Notes: generated from the letters alone by a model not told the origin. Counted from the stretch's first letter, positions 15,963-24,669 are shown. The stretch is DNA of 64,000 bases from Cyanobacteria bacterium FACHB-471 (GCA_014695345.1 JACJOC010000086.1:186001-250000); one strand, 5' to 3'. A program made the numbers and translations.

Positions 15963-16805
15963 TTACGGAATTGAGATTTCCAGCTCATAAGTTGCATTGC
16001 CGCGCGTACTGCCAACAATTACCTGGTAATCGCCAGTGTGGGGCAAAAGCACTGTTTCTGACTGCGCCTCCGTGGTCAGAATATCTCCACTAGGAGACAC
16101 GACATCAAAGGCGGCATTTTGTTTGGTTGAGGTCAGGGCAATCTCCATTTGCTGTCCTCCCTGAGCATTCAGCAAGTACACATCCCGTTCTCCGCGAATG
16201 ACGGCATGGTTAATCACTGTGCTATTACGACCTGCCTCAAACTGGACTTGCTCTGTATGCACAGCAGTAGCCGAATCCAGTAGGTCACTCGCCTCCAGAC
16301 CAGCCTCATTTGTAAAGCGCGATCGCACCTCTTCGCAATCGGCACTAGCCAGTTCCATGTCTGGCGTAGCAACTTTGCTGGGGGTGATACTCCAGGTTTC
16401 TTCAGTATCCTGTACGTCATACTCAATCCAGGTGCGGATTTGGGCAGCTAGCTGATCTCCTTCCACCGAGCCAGAAATCTTTTGAGCGTAGGAGGAATAG
16501 TAGTTTTGAGCCTCGTTGCTAATGGTGGCGCGACTGTCTCCGGTGACGGTTTGATCCGCTGCTACGGTTAAGCGCAACACCGTCGATTGCGTTGGTAGAT
16601 CGGCACTGTAACAATATTGCCCTGGTGCGATCGCCTCTGTAGAAGTATCTAAGGGCGGTTCTGAGGATGCAGACGAATCGCTTAGATCCGGTGCAGCAGA
16701 GCTAGAACTGGACTCTGGAGCAGGAGGTCGTGATTGCTCGGTACAGGCGATCGCGATCGGAATCACCCCTAGAATTGCCAGAGCTAAAAATTTGCGCACA
16801 AGCAT
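15963..16805 (-). CDS. Lipoprotein with C-terminal PPC-like beta domain
   Basis: A 280-residue protein. The signal peptide ends in AIAC with the lipidated Cys at residue 21. A Ser/Pro/Ala-rich linker follows to about residue 60, then a middle domain containing YCYSADLPTQ and the DCEEVRSRF segment. A C-terminal region (about 190-280: VINHAVIRGERDVYLL, GQQMEIALTS, HTGDYQVIVGS, TYELEISI) matches the pre-peptidase C-terminal (PPC) beta-sandwich pattern. It is likely exported and membrane-anchored. The PPC-like domain is usually an accessory binding module, so no enzyme activity is implied. No operon partner is obvious. Confidence 0.75.
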   Translation of the reverse strand: MLVRKFLALAILGVIPIAIACTEQSRPPAPESSSSSAAPDLSDSSASSEPPLDTSTEAIAPGQYCYSADLPTQSTVLRLTVAADQTVTGDSRATISNEAQNYYSSYAQKISGSVEGDQLAAQIRTWIEYDVQDTEETWSITPSKVATPDMELASADCEEVRSRFTNEAGLEASDLLDSATAVHTEQVQFEAGRNSTVINHAVIRGERDVYLLNAQGGQQMEIALTSTKQNAAFDVVSPSGDILTTEAQSETVLLPHTGDYQVIVGSTRGNATYELEISIP

Positions 16806-16938
16806 AACACTATCTTCTCGACACAGTTGATGGAATTGATACAGTTGGTTTCGTCGTAATCATCCTACTCAATGTGCTGTTAGGGCTATTGAGGTATTGC
16901 TGATCTGATGTGTGAATTTCGTAGGGGCATTGCCATGA

Positions 16939-17376
16939 TCAGCGCTGACGTGATTGTTGGAGCGATCGCCACAAAAACTTCCCAACCCTCCAAATCAGAA
17001 TCGCAACTAAACCTAAGTTAAGAACTACCAGCCACAAAAGGTGAATTCCCAGGACATTGCTTATTCTGTCCGTGTTGAAAGCAACATAAAACAGCGCAGA
17101 TGTCCAAAGCAGAACCAGAACCAAAGCGCCGACCACTCTACCAATTGACTGAGTGAATGACCAGGGACGAAGAATTAAGTAAAGGCAAGTAATTTCAATC
17201 AAAGAGGCAAAAACATTGCGTGACAAATCATCTTCAAAGTTTTGGGCAAATGCTGCCCCTTCAGCATCAGTTGAAATAGGAAGATTATCAATAGTCTCCA
17301 GGTACATCAATCCTAAAAGAATGACCCAATAGACGGCAAGACCATAGAGCCTTAACCAACGAAAAAAAGATCGCAT
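16939..17376 (-). CDS. Small integral membrane protein, unknown function
   Basis: A 145-residue protein starting MRSFFRWLRLYGLAVYWVIL with four predicted membrane helices and a short acidic loop (STDAEGAAFAQNFEDD). I prefer the ATG at 17376, with GAGGA just upstream. An upstream in-frame start at 17457 would begin within a short palindromic repeat (GGGTTAGCGCAGCGTAACCC, about 17436-17455) that looks intergenic. No family is recognised and no operon partner is evident. Confidence 0.7.
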   Translation of the reverse strand: MRSFFRWLRLYGLAVYWVILLGLMYLETIDNLPISTDAEGAAFAQNFEDDLSRNVFASLIEITCLYLILRPWSFTQSIGRVVGALVLVLLWTSALFYVAFNTDRISNVLGIHLLWLVVLNLGLVAILIWRVGKFLWRSLQQSRQR

Positions 17377-18236
17377 ATTCCTCAACCCAAGAAAGATTAT
17401 GAGGTAAAAAGTGTGATTCAAACAATTTGTAGGAGGGGTTAGCGCAGCGTAACCCATGCTGCTCTAGTGAATAAATGTATTACGTTACGGCTAGTTCGCT
17501 CTGGTTTCATGTGAACTATAAAAGCAATTTATTTATAAGGAAAAAAAGACCAATCAACAGTACCACTAACAGGACGAATCGCTCTCCATTGAATAGCCTC
17601 AACTAAAACAGACTTAATTCTTAAATATCTCTTCATTTCCTAAAGAAGGTATTACTGGAGCATCACGATTCCTAATTGACCAAAAAGTAGATTGATATCT
17701 TGAAGAGTAGGAACTGATTCCTGAAAGAAGTCCCAATGCAGTAAGTTTTTCTACTTTAAGAATTTGCCTATAGAAGTGTAGAAAGATTGAAACGGGGACG
17801 GGGAGAGTCAGTAGCTCCTACGTAAATAATCTTGACTTGCAGTGTACGGAGACGGCAAAGCGGACGGAGAAGAGCATCAGGATGCAGAGGTTCAGGATGC
17901 AGAGGTTCCAGCATGGAGACTCACTTAAAAACTTCGATACCAAAATGTCTCAAGTTATGGATGGAGCGATCGCCAAAACATTCCGCTTCCATTCCGCTTC
18001 TAATCCAAACCCTTTCCACCAACCTACCCGGCACCTGGCATCCCACACCCCCCTCCTCCATCAAGATTTCACAACAAAGTTTAAGACATGAATCAGGCAG
18101 TAAACCCGACAATAGAAGTAGATGATTCAATCGGCTAATGGTGCAAGTTGCGTAACCGAGTAATTGCGCTGAAATGGAAATGAGAGCTTGATGCACCGTT
18201 GGCTGAGCAAAAGTTACTTTTAGGGATTTATTAACT
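17377..18236. other. 860-bp gene-poor intergenic region
   Basis: It holds a palindromic GGGTTAGCGCAGCGTAACCC at about 17436-17455, a 15-bp tandem duplication at 17877-17906, and a minus-strand stretch (about 17529-17800) that reads open in two overlapping frames but lacks a convincing start. The latter includes a 35-codon ATG frame at 17529-17636 (MKRYLRIKSVLVEAIQWRAI). It may be a decayed gene. Plus-strand frames near 17832-18125 look like chance ORFs. The rest is presumably the putA promoter region. Confidence 0.4.
17877..17906. repeat. 15-bp tandem duplication
   Basis: TCAGGATGCAGAGGT occurs twice in direct tandem (17877-17891, 17892-17906). It is short and intergenic, with no evident role. 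Confidence 0.7.
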
Positions 18237-21200
18237 GTGGTTCTACAAGTATCTGAGAGTACCTACGAAACCAAAACTCAGGCGATCGCCCGCAAACTAC
18301 TCTCTGCAACGCGGGAAAATCGGTCTTTCCTGGCTCAGATGCGCGACCAGATGCGCTGGGATGACAAGATGCTGTCCTGGACGATGAATAATCCGGGCTT
18401 GCGGGTTCAGCTTTTTCGCTTTATTGACTGCCTACCTGCGCTCCGCAGCAAGCCTGAGATCGCCCGCCACATGCAAGAATACCTGAGCGACCCGACGGTC
18501 GAACTGCCAGGGGCACTCAAGGGAATGCTCAACTTTGCCAACCCCGACTCAATGCCAGCACAGGTCGCCGCTTCGACCGTTTCAACAGCAGTAGAAACCC
18601 TGGCACACAAATACATTGCCGGGGAAAATATCAGGCAGGTAATCAAAACAATCGAGCAGCTTCGCAAAGATAAGATGGCGTTTACGGTCGATCTGCTGGG
18701 CGAAGCGGTGATTACCGAGGCTGAAGCACAGTCCTATCTCGATCGCTATTTGGAATTGATGGAACAGCTTACTGATGCAGCCAAGCGCTGGTCAACGGTA
18801 GACGCGATCGATCAGGCAGACGGGGAAACGCTGCCCAAGGTGCAGGTATCGGTAAAGCTGACTGCATTCTATTCCCAGTTTGATCCGCTGGATGCGGAAG
18901 GCAGTGAAGAACGGGTGAGCGATCGCATTCGTCTCCTACTTCGCCGCGCCAAGGAACTCGGTGCTGCCGTTCACTTTGATATGGAGCAGTACGCTTACAA
19001 AGATTTGACGCTGGACATTCTGAAGAAGATCTTATTAGAAGATGAATTCCGCAGCCGCACGGATGTTGGCGTAACACTTCAGGCTTACCTGCGTGACAGC
19101 TATGAGGATTTGCAGGGCGTAATTGATTGGGCAAAACAGCGTGGCACTCCACTCACTGTGCGTCTTGTGAAAGGAGCCTATTGGGACCAGGAAACAATCA
19201 AAGCCGCGCAAAAAGATTGGCCGCAGCCCGTTTATGCCGATAAAACCTCAACGGATGCCAACTTCGAGCGCATAACGACCCGTCTGCTCGAAAACCACGA
19301 GTATCTCTACGCTGCGATCGGTAGCCACAACGTCCGATCGCAAGCACTCGCGATCGCCATCGCTGAAACGCTGAACATTCCCCGTCGCCGCTTTGAATTG
19401 CAGGTGCTATATGGAATGGGGGATAAGTTGGCAAAAGCGATCGCAGATATGGGCTACCGCGTTCGAGTCTACTGCCCCTATGGTGAACTTATTCCTGGCA
19501 TGGCTTACCTGATTCGCCGACTGCTAGAAAACACCGCCAACAGTTCCTTCCTCAAACAAAATCTGGAAGAGCGGCCCGTTGAGGAATTGCTATCTCCTCC
19601 TCAATTTGAAGAGGATAATCGGGAATTGGCAAACGGCAACGGACACTCCATTCAATCCCTAACCCCTAACCTCCTCTTCCCCAACGCCTCCGACACTGAC
19701 TACGCCATTCTCTCGGAACGCGATCGCGCTCAAAAAGCCCTGCAAACCGTGCGTCAGCAGTTGGGCAAAACTTACCTGCCGCTGGTCAATGGCGAATATC
19801 AATCGACCCAGGAAACGGTGAATTCGGTGAATCCCTCCAACCCGTCGGAGGTGATTGGTCAGGTCGGGTTGTTGAGCGTGGAGCAGGCAGATCAAGCGAT
19901 CGCCGCCGCTAAAGCAGCCTTTCCTGCCTGGAGAAAAACACCCGCAATAGAACGAGCAAATATATTACGAAAAGCTGCCGATCTAATGGAGCAGCGACGG
20001 GCAGAACTATCGGCGTGGATGGTGCTGGAAACGGGCAAAGCGCTGAAGGAAGCAGACGGTGAAGTATCAGAGGCGATCGACTTCTGCCGCTACTACGCCG
20101 ACGAAATAGAGCGGTTGAGTCAAGGGTATAGCTACGACCTGCCCGGGGAAACAAACCGCTATCGCTATGAGCCGAGAGGGATCTCGCTGATCATTTCTCC
20201 CTGGAATTTCCCACTAGCAATTCCCACGGGCATGACCGTTGCGTCACTGGTGGCAGGAAACTGTACATTGCTGAAGCCCGCAGAAACCTCTTCTGTAATT
20301 GCTGCAAAGATGGCAGAAATTCTGGTAGAAGCGGGAATTCCCAAAGGTGTTTTCCAATTTGTGCCAGGAAAAGGCTCTAGCGTGGGCGCTCACATGGTGA
20401 AGCATCCTGACGTTCACATGATCACGTTTACAGGTTCTCAAGAAGTGGGCTGCCGAATTTATGCAGAAGCAGCGATCGTACAGCCTGGACAAAAGCACCT
20501 GAAGCGAGTTGTGGCAGAGATGGGCGGCAAAAACGCCATCATCGTGGATGAAAGCGCCGATTTAGATCAGGCAGTTCAAGGGGTGGTGCAATCTGCCTTT
20601 GGCTATAGCGGTCAAAAGTGTTCTGCCTGCTCACGGGTGATTGTACTAGAGCCGATTTATGAGACGTTCGTAAATCGGGTCGTGGAAGCGGCGCGATCGC
20701 TCAACGTAGGAGCCGCAGAACTGCCCAGCACTCAGGTGGGACCCGTAATCGACGCAGCCGCCCAAAACCGGATCAAAGCCTACATTGAAAAAGGTAAATC
20801 CGAAGCAACAGTAGCGCTAGAAGTGCCCGCCCCCGAAAATGGCTACTTCGTTGGGCCGGTTATCTTCACCGACGTTTCACCCGATGCCAAAATCGCCCAG
20901 GAGGAAATTTTTGGTCCAGTGTTGGCAATCTTGAAGGCGAAGAATTTTGATCAGGCAATAGCGATCGCCAACGGCACCCTCTATGCCCTAACGGGCGGAC
21001 TCTACTCTCGCACCCCCTCTCACATTGAGCGGGCCCAAGATGAGTTTGAAGTTGGCAACCTGTACATTAACCGGGGAATTACCGGGGCGATCGTGGCTCG
21101 TCAACCCTTTGGCGGCTTCAAACTCTCCGGCGTTGGCTCCAAGGCAGGTGGTCCAGACTACCTGCTGCAATTCCTCGAACCCCGTGCCGTCACCGAAAAT

Positions 21201-21242
21201 ATCCAGCGCCAAGGCTTTGCTCCGATTGAAGGAGTAGAGTAA
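18237..21242 (+). CDS. putA: Bifunctional proline dehydrogenase / P5C dehydrogenase
   Basis: A 1001-residue fused enzyme oxidising proline to glutamate. The N-terminal FAD-dependent PRODH barrel (about 100-455) shows VSVKLTAFYSQFDPL, VHFDMEQYAYKDLTL, VRLVKGAYWD, GSHNVRS, and FELQVLYGMG. The aldehyde dehydrogenase part (about 515-990) shows SPWNFPLAIPTG, FTGSQEVG, EMGGKNAIIVDESAD and the catalytic Cys795 in GYSGQKCSACSRV, with the C-terminal PFGGFKLSG. There is no N-terminal DNA-binding domain as in enterobacterial PutA, so it is not self-repressing. The linker (about 470-490) is an expanded low-complexity stretch. The start is a GTG at 18237. It is monocistronic and ended by a hairpin at 21253-21305. 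It would supply electrons to quinones from proline. Confidence 0.93.
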   Translation: MVLQVSESTYETKTQAIARKLLSATRENRSFLAQMRDQMRWDDKMLSWTMNNPGLRVQLFRFIDCLPALRSKPEIARHMQEYLSDPTVELPGALKGMLNFANPDSMPAQVAASTVSTAVETLAHKYIAGENIRQVIKTIEQLRKDKMAFTVDLLGEAVITEAEAQSYLDRYLELMEQLTDAAKRWSTVDAIDQADGETLPKVQVSVKLTAFYSQFDPLDAEGSEERVSDRIRLLLRRAKELGAAVHFDMEQYAYKDLTLDILKKILLEDEFRSRTDVGVTLQAYLRDSYEDLQGVIDWAKQRGTPLTVRLVKGAYWDQETIKAAQKDWPQPVYADKTSTDANFERITTRLLENHEYLYAAIGSHNVRSQALAIAIAETLNIPRRRFELQVLYGMGDKLAKAIADMGYRVRVYCPYGELIPGMAYLIRRLLENTANSSFLKQNLEERPVEELLSPPQFEEDNRELANGNGHSIQSLTPNLLFPNASDTDYAILSERDRAQKALQTVRQQLGKTYLPLVNGEYQSTQETVNSVNPSNPSEVIGQVGLLSVEQADQAIAAAKAAFPAWRKTPAIERANILRKAADLMEQRRAELSAWMVLETGKALKEADGEVSEAIDFCRYYADEIERLSQGYSYDLPGETNRYRYEPRGISLIISPWNFPLAIPTGMTVASLVAGNCTLLKPAETSSVIAAKMAEILVEAGIPKGVFQFVPGKGSSVGAHMVKHPDVHMITFTGSQEVGCRIYAEAAIVQPGQKHLKRVVAEMGGKNAIIVDESADLDQAVQGVVQSAFGYSGQKCSACSRVIVLEPIYETFVNRVVEAARSLNVGAAELPSTQVGPVIDAAAQNRIKAYIEKGKSEATVALEVPAPENGYFVGPVIFTDVSPDAKIAQEEIFGPVLAILKAKNFDQAIAIANGTLYALTGGLYSRTPSHIERAQDEFEVGNLYINRGITGAIVARQPFGGFKLSGVGSKAGGPDYLLQFLEPRAVTENIQRQGFAPIEGVE

Positions 21243-21252
21243 ATTGCCAAAT

Positions 21253-21305
21253 GGAGAAATGTTTTTGAATGCAAAACCTTTGATTTCACATTCAAAAACA
21301 TCTCC
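21253..21305 (+). terminator. Hairpin terminator after putA
   Basis: GGAGAAATGTTTTTGAATG (21253-21271) pairs with 21289-21305 with only a small bulge, starting 11 bp after the putA stop. It is a plausible terminator, although no long T-run follows. Confidence 0.6.
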
Positions 21306-21311
21306 ACGCAA

Positions 21312-21436
21312 TAGGTTGGGTGGAGCATCGCGCAACCCAACACCGCAGTATTAGACCTAGCATTAAGCGTAGGATGGATAAAGTTCATCCTACGCTTAAT
21401 GCTTCTGTTGGGTTCCGCTTTGCTTCACCCAACCTA
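21312..21436. repeat. Nested palindromic repeat
   Basis: The outer ends TAGGTTGGGTG (21312-21322) and CACCCAACCTA (21426-21436) are exact inverses. In the middle sits a separate perfect 17-bp hairpin (21360-21376 pairing with 21386-21402, loop of 9). Cyanobacterial genomes carry many GGTTGGGT-type palindromes; here a second palindrome appears to be nested in one. Confidence 0.65.
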
Positions 21437-21494
21437 CGTGTGGTAACGGTTCTGGGAGTTGTGTCAGGTAACCAGGTAGAGTAGTGAGGGTAAG

Positions 21495-21710
21495 TTGAAT
21501 GAGGTAAGCACGGTGGGGATTGGAGAAATACTGGTTTTGATTCTGCTGCTGGTTGTCGCCTTTGCCGTCTTCGGCTTGTTTCTGCGCATTACAAAAGCAG
21601 TGATTAGCATTGGAATTACTCTCTTTTTGCTACTCCTAGCGCTCTACTTTATCTTCGGCATCACCCCTTTAGACTTATTGCGACAGATCGTGCAACTCTT
21701 TCAGGGATAA
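21495..21710 (+). CDS. Small two-helix membrane protein
   Basis: A 71-residue ORF with two hydrophobic helices (about residues 10-32 and 37-56) and a short C-terminal amphipathic end (LDLLRQIVQLFQG). Its TTG start at 21495 has GAGGG at good spacing; a GTG six codons later with GAGG upstream is an alternative. There is no recognised family. It lies alone between two repeat elements, so it is either a genuine small membrane protein or, less likely, a chance ORF. The strong hydrophobic pattern and the ribosome-binding site favour the former. Confidence 0.55.
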   Translation: MNEVSTVGIGEILVLILLLVVAFAVFGLFLRITKAVISIGITLFLLLLALYFIFGITPLDLLRQIVQLFQG

Positions 21711-22062
21711 CCAGTAATTAATCACTAATGACACTCCCTAATCGCTCAGCAAGGTCATCTAGTGCTTTCGAATTTGTCACTGGCGTTTTGTAATTCACCA
21801 TACTGCGCGATAAGACTCGTAGCACTTCCTCAACGGTTGTTACACCCGTCGTTCCTTTTCAAGGGTGGCAATGGGCAACCACAACCCTTTATTTCCCAAA
21901 CTTCGTTTCTGATACGGAATCCATTTCATAAAGAAGCCCTATTTGGTGTACGGGCGAAGCATTCGGCAAAAGAATTGTGTCTCAGTGACAGGGATTGAGA
22001 CCGAATGCTTCGCCCCTGCCGATACCGCTACTCCACAGACGGATTGGGTATGAGAAGTTGCC
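21711..22062. other. 352-bp intergenic region with inverted repeat
   Basis: The only structure seen is the inverted repeat at 21952-22015. Short ORFs here look like chance frames. Confidence 0.5.
21952..22015. repeat. Palindromic repeat GGGCGAAGCATTCGG
   Basis: The 15-bp arm GGGCGAAGCATTCGG (21952-21966) is exactly inverted at 22001-22015, separated by 34 bases. This sequence type recurs as a dispersed palindrome in cyanobacterial genomes and may be a small non-autonomous element. It also lies just past the 3' end of the convergent thioesterase gene and could act as a terminator. Confidence 0.65.
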
Positions 22063-22545
22063 TTACCCCTCAGGTGGCATGAGCCTTGCCAGCGCATCCT
22101 TCACTGCTGGAGGTAGTTGGCCCATAATTTTGCCTTTTTCTCGATCGACTGCGACCAGGGCGACCTGCGCCGTTACGTAAAGCTCCTGGCGATCGGGAGA
22201 ATGGATTTGGTAATCCCAGTTGATTCGCACACCTTCCATCTGGGTCATTCTGGCTTTGACAATCGCCGCCATTCCCATGCGAAGCGGTCGATGATAGCGG
22301 ATGGACAAATCAACAACGGGCAGATCGCAGCCCAGCGCGACCAGGTCGGCAAATTCGATGCCAAGCGATCGCAAACATTCCACTCGCGCTTCTTCTAACC
22401 AGGCGATATAGGAACCGTGCCAGACCGTTCCGGCATAGTCCGTATGGTGAGGCTGTGCCCGGACTGGATATTCAAACCAGCTTTCCGTCACTGCCTGCAA
22501 CGAGTTTAGATGGATTGCACTAGTTGGCTCTAGCTGTGGCTGCAT
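22063..22545 (-). CDS. Hotdog-fold acyl-CoA thioesterase (4HBT family)
   Basis: A 160-residue protein. The 4HBT signature is seen as HHTDYAGTVWHGSYIAWLEEARVE, with the usual catalytic Asp of the D-x-x-G-x-(V/T) motif at about residue 36. Later strands (LPVVDLSIRYHRPLRMG, VRINWDYQI, VTAQVALVAVDR) complete the hotdog fold. Members hydrolyse acyl-CoA or acyl-ACP. In cyanobacteria one such enzyme is the DHNA-CoA hydrolase of phylloquinone synthesis; I cannot say whether this is that enzyme or a general thioesterase. The N-terminus is about 20 residues longer than typical. Confidence 0.8.
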   Translation of the reverse strand: MQPQLEPTSAIHLNSLQAVTESWFEYPVRAQPHHTDYAGTVWHGSYIAWLEEARVECLRSLGIEFADLVALGCDLPVVDLSIRYHRPLRMGMAAIVKARMTQMEGVRINWDYQIHSPDRQELYVTAQVALVAVDREKGKIMGQLPPAVKDALARLMPPEG

Positions 22546-22658
22546 AAAGGATCACTCCACTCAACGCAGGGCTTCTCTAAGAAGCCATATGTTCACACTA
22601 ATTCTTACATTACTTAGACCTTTCGACCTCTACACAAAAGTACCTACTGAGTAGTCCA

Positions 22659-22679
22659 GGTGTGTGGCCAAGCGGTTAA
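22659..22679 (+). other. tRNA 5'-half-like fragment (relic)
   Basis: GGTGTGTGGCCAAGCGGTTA resembles the acceptor strand and D-arm of a tRNA, closest in memory to tRNA-Gln, tRNA-Ser or tRNA-Leu. It is followed by TTTTTT rather than an anticodon stem, and no T-arm (GGTTCRA) is found downstream. It is therefore at most a broken remnant. Confidence 0.4.
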
Positions 22680-22949
22680 ATTTTTTGTCTTCCCGGGGTT
22701 AGCAATAGCCATAGCCCAAAGTGCCTGTCTTATAAGCGTTAGAGAAGCTAGACGATCGGTCTAATCATACTAAGTACTCAGAGCACCCTCAAGCTACTTT
22801 AAAGATTCAGTGAAATTGCGTAAGTAGATCTATTGATATAAGAGGTTACCCAACTATACTTTTGGGAGGTTTCGTAAGAGTAACCCCTTCAAAGTATTCA
22901 GGATTTACAGTTACGGTGGGCGGCTACTTTAGCTGAACACAGTGATAGC

Positions 22950-22979
22950 TTGTGAAAGCAAAAAAAATTGCTTTCACAA
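22950..22979. other. 12-bp perfect hairpin in intergenic DNA
   Basis: TTGTGAAAGCAA (22950-22961) pairs with TTGCTTTCACAA (22968-22979) around an A-rich six-base loop. It could be a terminator of an unrecognised transcript or an operator-like palindrome. Confidence 0.5.
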
Positions 22980-23260
22980 CTTAATTGTATTGAGCTAAAG
23001 GCAATTAAGTTTTGTGTCTTCTCTCAGTATTGAAATAACAATTTCAACCAGGATTTGTACTAATTCTCTTTCAACCTGAATGTTGTTGAGTGCGTCCCGA
23101 GTACGCGAGGCAGGTTCAATAACGTTCAGCTTCGATAGAAACAATATTAACGGATGCATCAAAGCATAAATTTGCGAGAAAACGGCTGGTTGTACCTCTG
23201 CTTGGCGTTCGTTTCTAGATAGCTTGATTCATAAACTTATTGCATTTGGAGCAAACGAAT

Positions 23261-24400
23261 ATGGTGTTAATTTCCTCTGAGGTCGCAGTCGCGGGTAGTC
23301 TAACTACACCCAAAGTTATTCCACCGATTTACTTCTACATTCCTCAGCGCTATTTCCCAGCAGAAGGGTTTCCAGAGCACCCTGACGACTATTGGGCATG
23401 GCAAAATACGAATCCTGGGAAATACCAATGGGGTATGTACAACTGGACATTGCAAACCTATCTGTTTTTGAAAGCGGACGGTTTTCCCTGTTCATTAGTG
23501 GGTGAACTGCCCACAGAGGGGATTGTGATTACGCATCGAGATTTGTTGCCTGATCACGTGCAACCAAACCATAAAACTTTGTTCATTTGTATTCTAGGTG
23601 ACAAAATTGAGCATCCTTATGCCCAACTGCACATCGTGCAGAATTTGAAAGATAAAGTACAGAAAAGATATCCTACGCTGTGGGATAAATATTACTTTCC
23701 TCACTGGGCGCAGTCCAGCCTGATTCGCCGTAATCCAGAGCGAGGCGATCGCTTTGAAAACATTGCTTACATGGGCGATATAAAAAACTTGGCTCCAGAG
23801 CTGCGTGACCCTGCTTTTCAAGAGACTTTAGAGTCAATGGGACTGCGCTGGCGCATCGTTGGTCGTGAAGGATGGAATGATTACAGTGAAATTGATGCTG
23901 TCATATCCGTGCGACGTTTTATACCGCTCAAAACTCTTCGTGTCAAACCTGCGTTGAAGCTATGTAATGCCTGGCATGCAGGAGTTCCGGCCATTCTCGG
24001 AAAAGAGCCAGCATTTCAAGCAGAACGCAAACGAGATCTGGATTACCTCGAAGTCAACTCACTAGATGAACTGTTAAACAGCTTGCAAGCCTTGCGCGAC
24101 GATGTAGAGCTGCGGCAGGCGATGATTGCTAATGGGCGGCTTCGAGCTAAGGAGACTTCTAGTGTGAACTTAACGAGGCTCTGGCGACGGTTCTTGACCG
24201 ATACTGCCACAACCACGTATGAACACTGGTGTAACGGCTCAATCTGGGATCGCCGAGTATTTCTTCAGCGGCGCTACATGGTGGTTAAACAAGAGCGTAT
24301 TCAGAAGCGGCTACAGAATACTTTGAATTCTGTGCAGTCATTTAGGCGGAAGTTTATTAGTAATCCTGTAAAAAATCTGCTTGGAATCACCCAAGACTAA
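23261..24400 (+). CDS. Glycosyltransferase-like protein, function unassigned
   Basis: A 379-residue soluble protein. It shows a glycogen-phosphorylase/GT-B-like C-terminal arrangement: an acceptor-side Rossmann region early on (IYFYIPQRYFP, FLKADGFPCSLVGELPTEGIVITHRD). A C-terminal half follows, with FENIAYMGD, WRIVGREGWNDYSEIDAVISVR and KPALKLCNAWHAGVPAILGKEPAFQAER, which resembles the sugar-nucleotide-binding KxxxAxxxGVP segment of GT4/GT1 enzymes. The basic C-terminal tail may bind membrane. I chose the ATG at 23261 (GGAG ten bases upstream) over an in-frame TTG at 23240. The sugar donor and acceptor are unknown. A MITE-like repeat lies between its stop and a strong terminator. Confidence 0.6.
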   Translation: MVLISSEVAVAGSLTTPKVIPPIYFYIPQRYFPAEGFPEHPDDYWAWQNTNPGKYQWGMYNWTLQTYLFLKADGFPCSLVGELPTEGIVITHRDLLPDHVQPNHKTLFICILGDKIEHPYAQLHIVQNLKDKVQKRYPTLWDKYYFPHWAQSSLIRRNPERGDRFENIAYMGDIKNLAPELRDPAFQETLESMGLRWRIVGREGWNDYSEIDAVISVRRFIPLKTLRVKPALKLCNAWHAGVPAILGKEPAFQAERKRDLDYLEVNSLDELLNSLQALRDDVELRQAMIANGRLRAKETSSVNLTRLWRRFLTDTATTTYEHWCNGSIWDRRVFLQRRYMVVKQERIQKRLQNTLNSVQSFRRKFISNPVKNLLGITQD

Positions 24401-24481
24401 AGTCAGTTTCCAAAAACTCAGGGGGTAAGGGTTCAGCTCTTACCTCCTCATGGACGGAATGCAGAAAGAAAACTGCGCTTG

Positions 24482-24579
24482 CTTACAGCCATTTTCCCAT
24501 GGGTAAGCCATAGCGTAGGGTCGTTCGCGAACGACCCCTACAGGGATTTGTGGTTTATCCAAGTGGAAACGGCTGTAAG
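24482..24579. mobile_element. MITE-like repeat, family B copy 1
   Basis: A 98-bp element with 9-bp perfect terminal inverted repeats CTTACAGCC/GGCTGTAAG that extend imperfectly to about 20 bp. It has a central palindrome around TTCGCGAA. An inverted-orientation copy is at 46246-46344. If the true ends are CAGCC/GGCTG, each copy is flanked by TA, as expected for IS630/Tc1-mariner-type insertion. Confidence 0.75.
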
Positions 24580-24595
24580 AAATTCAGCGAGAGTG

Positions 24596-24634
24596 AAAAA
24601 TCGTGTCCCTCACATTGTATGGGACACGATTTTT
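24596..24634. terminator. Strong intrinsic terminator
   Basis: AAAAATCGTGTCCC (24596-24609) pairs perfectly with GGGACACGATTTTT (24621-24634), giving a GC-rich stem with T-runs readable on either strand. Confidence 0.8.
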
Positions 24635-24669
24635 GCTATTTCAGTGGCACTACACAGGGCTGAAATAGC
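24635..24669. other. Second hairpin abutting the terminator
   Basis: GCTATTTCAG (24635-24644) pairs perfectly with CTGAAATAGC (24660-24669), directly after the terminator stem with no gap. Confidence 0.65.

Larger units (their letters stand above)
22546..23260. other. Gene-poor region with tRNA-like fragment and hairpin
   Basis: About 700 bp without a supported gene. It contains a tRNA 5'-end-like fragment (22659-22679) and a 12-bp hairpin (22950-22979). A small RNA is possible but there is no specific evidence. Confidence 0.5.

Noticed and set aside
17832-18125. 84-97-codon plus-strand ORFs before putA
   Set aside because: They span a 15-bp tandem duplication, show no protein-like pattern and lack a convincing start.
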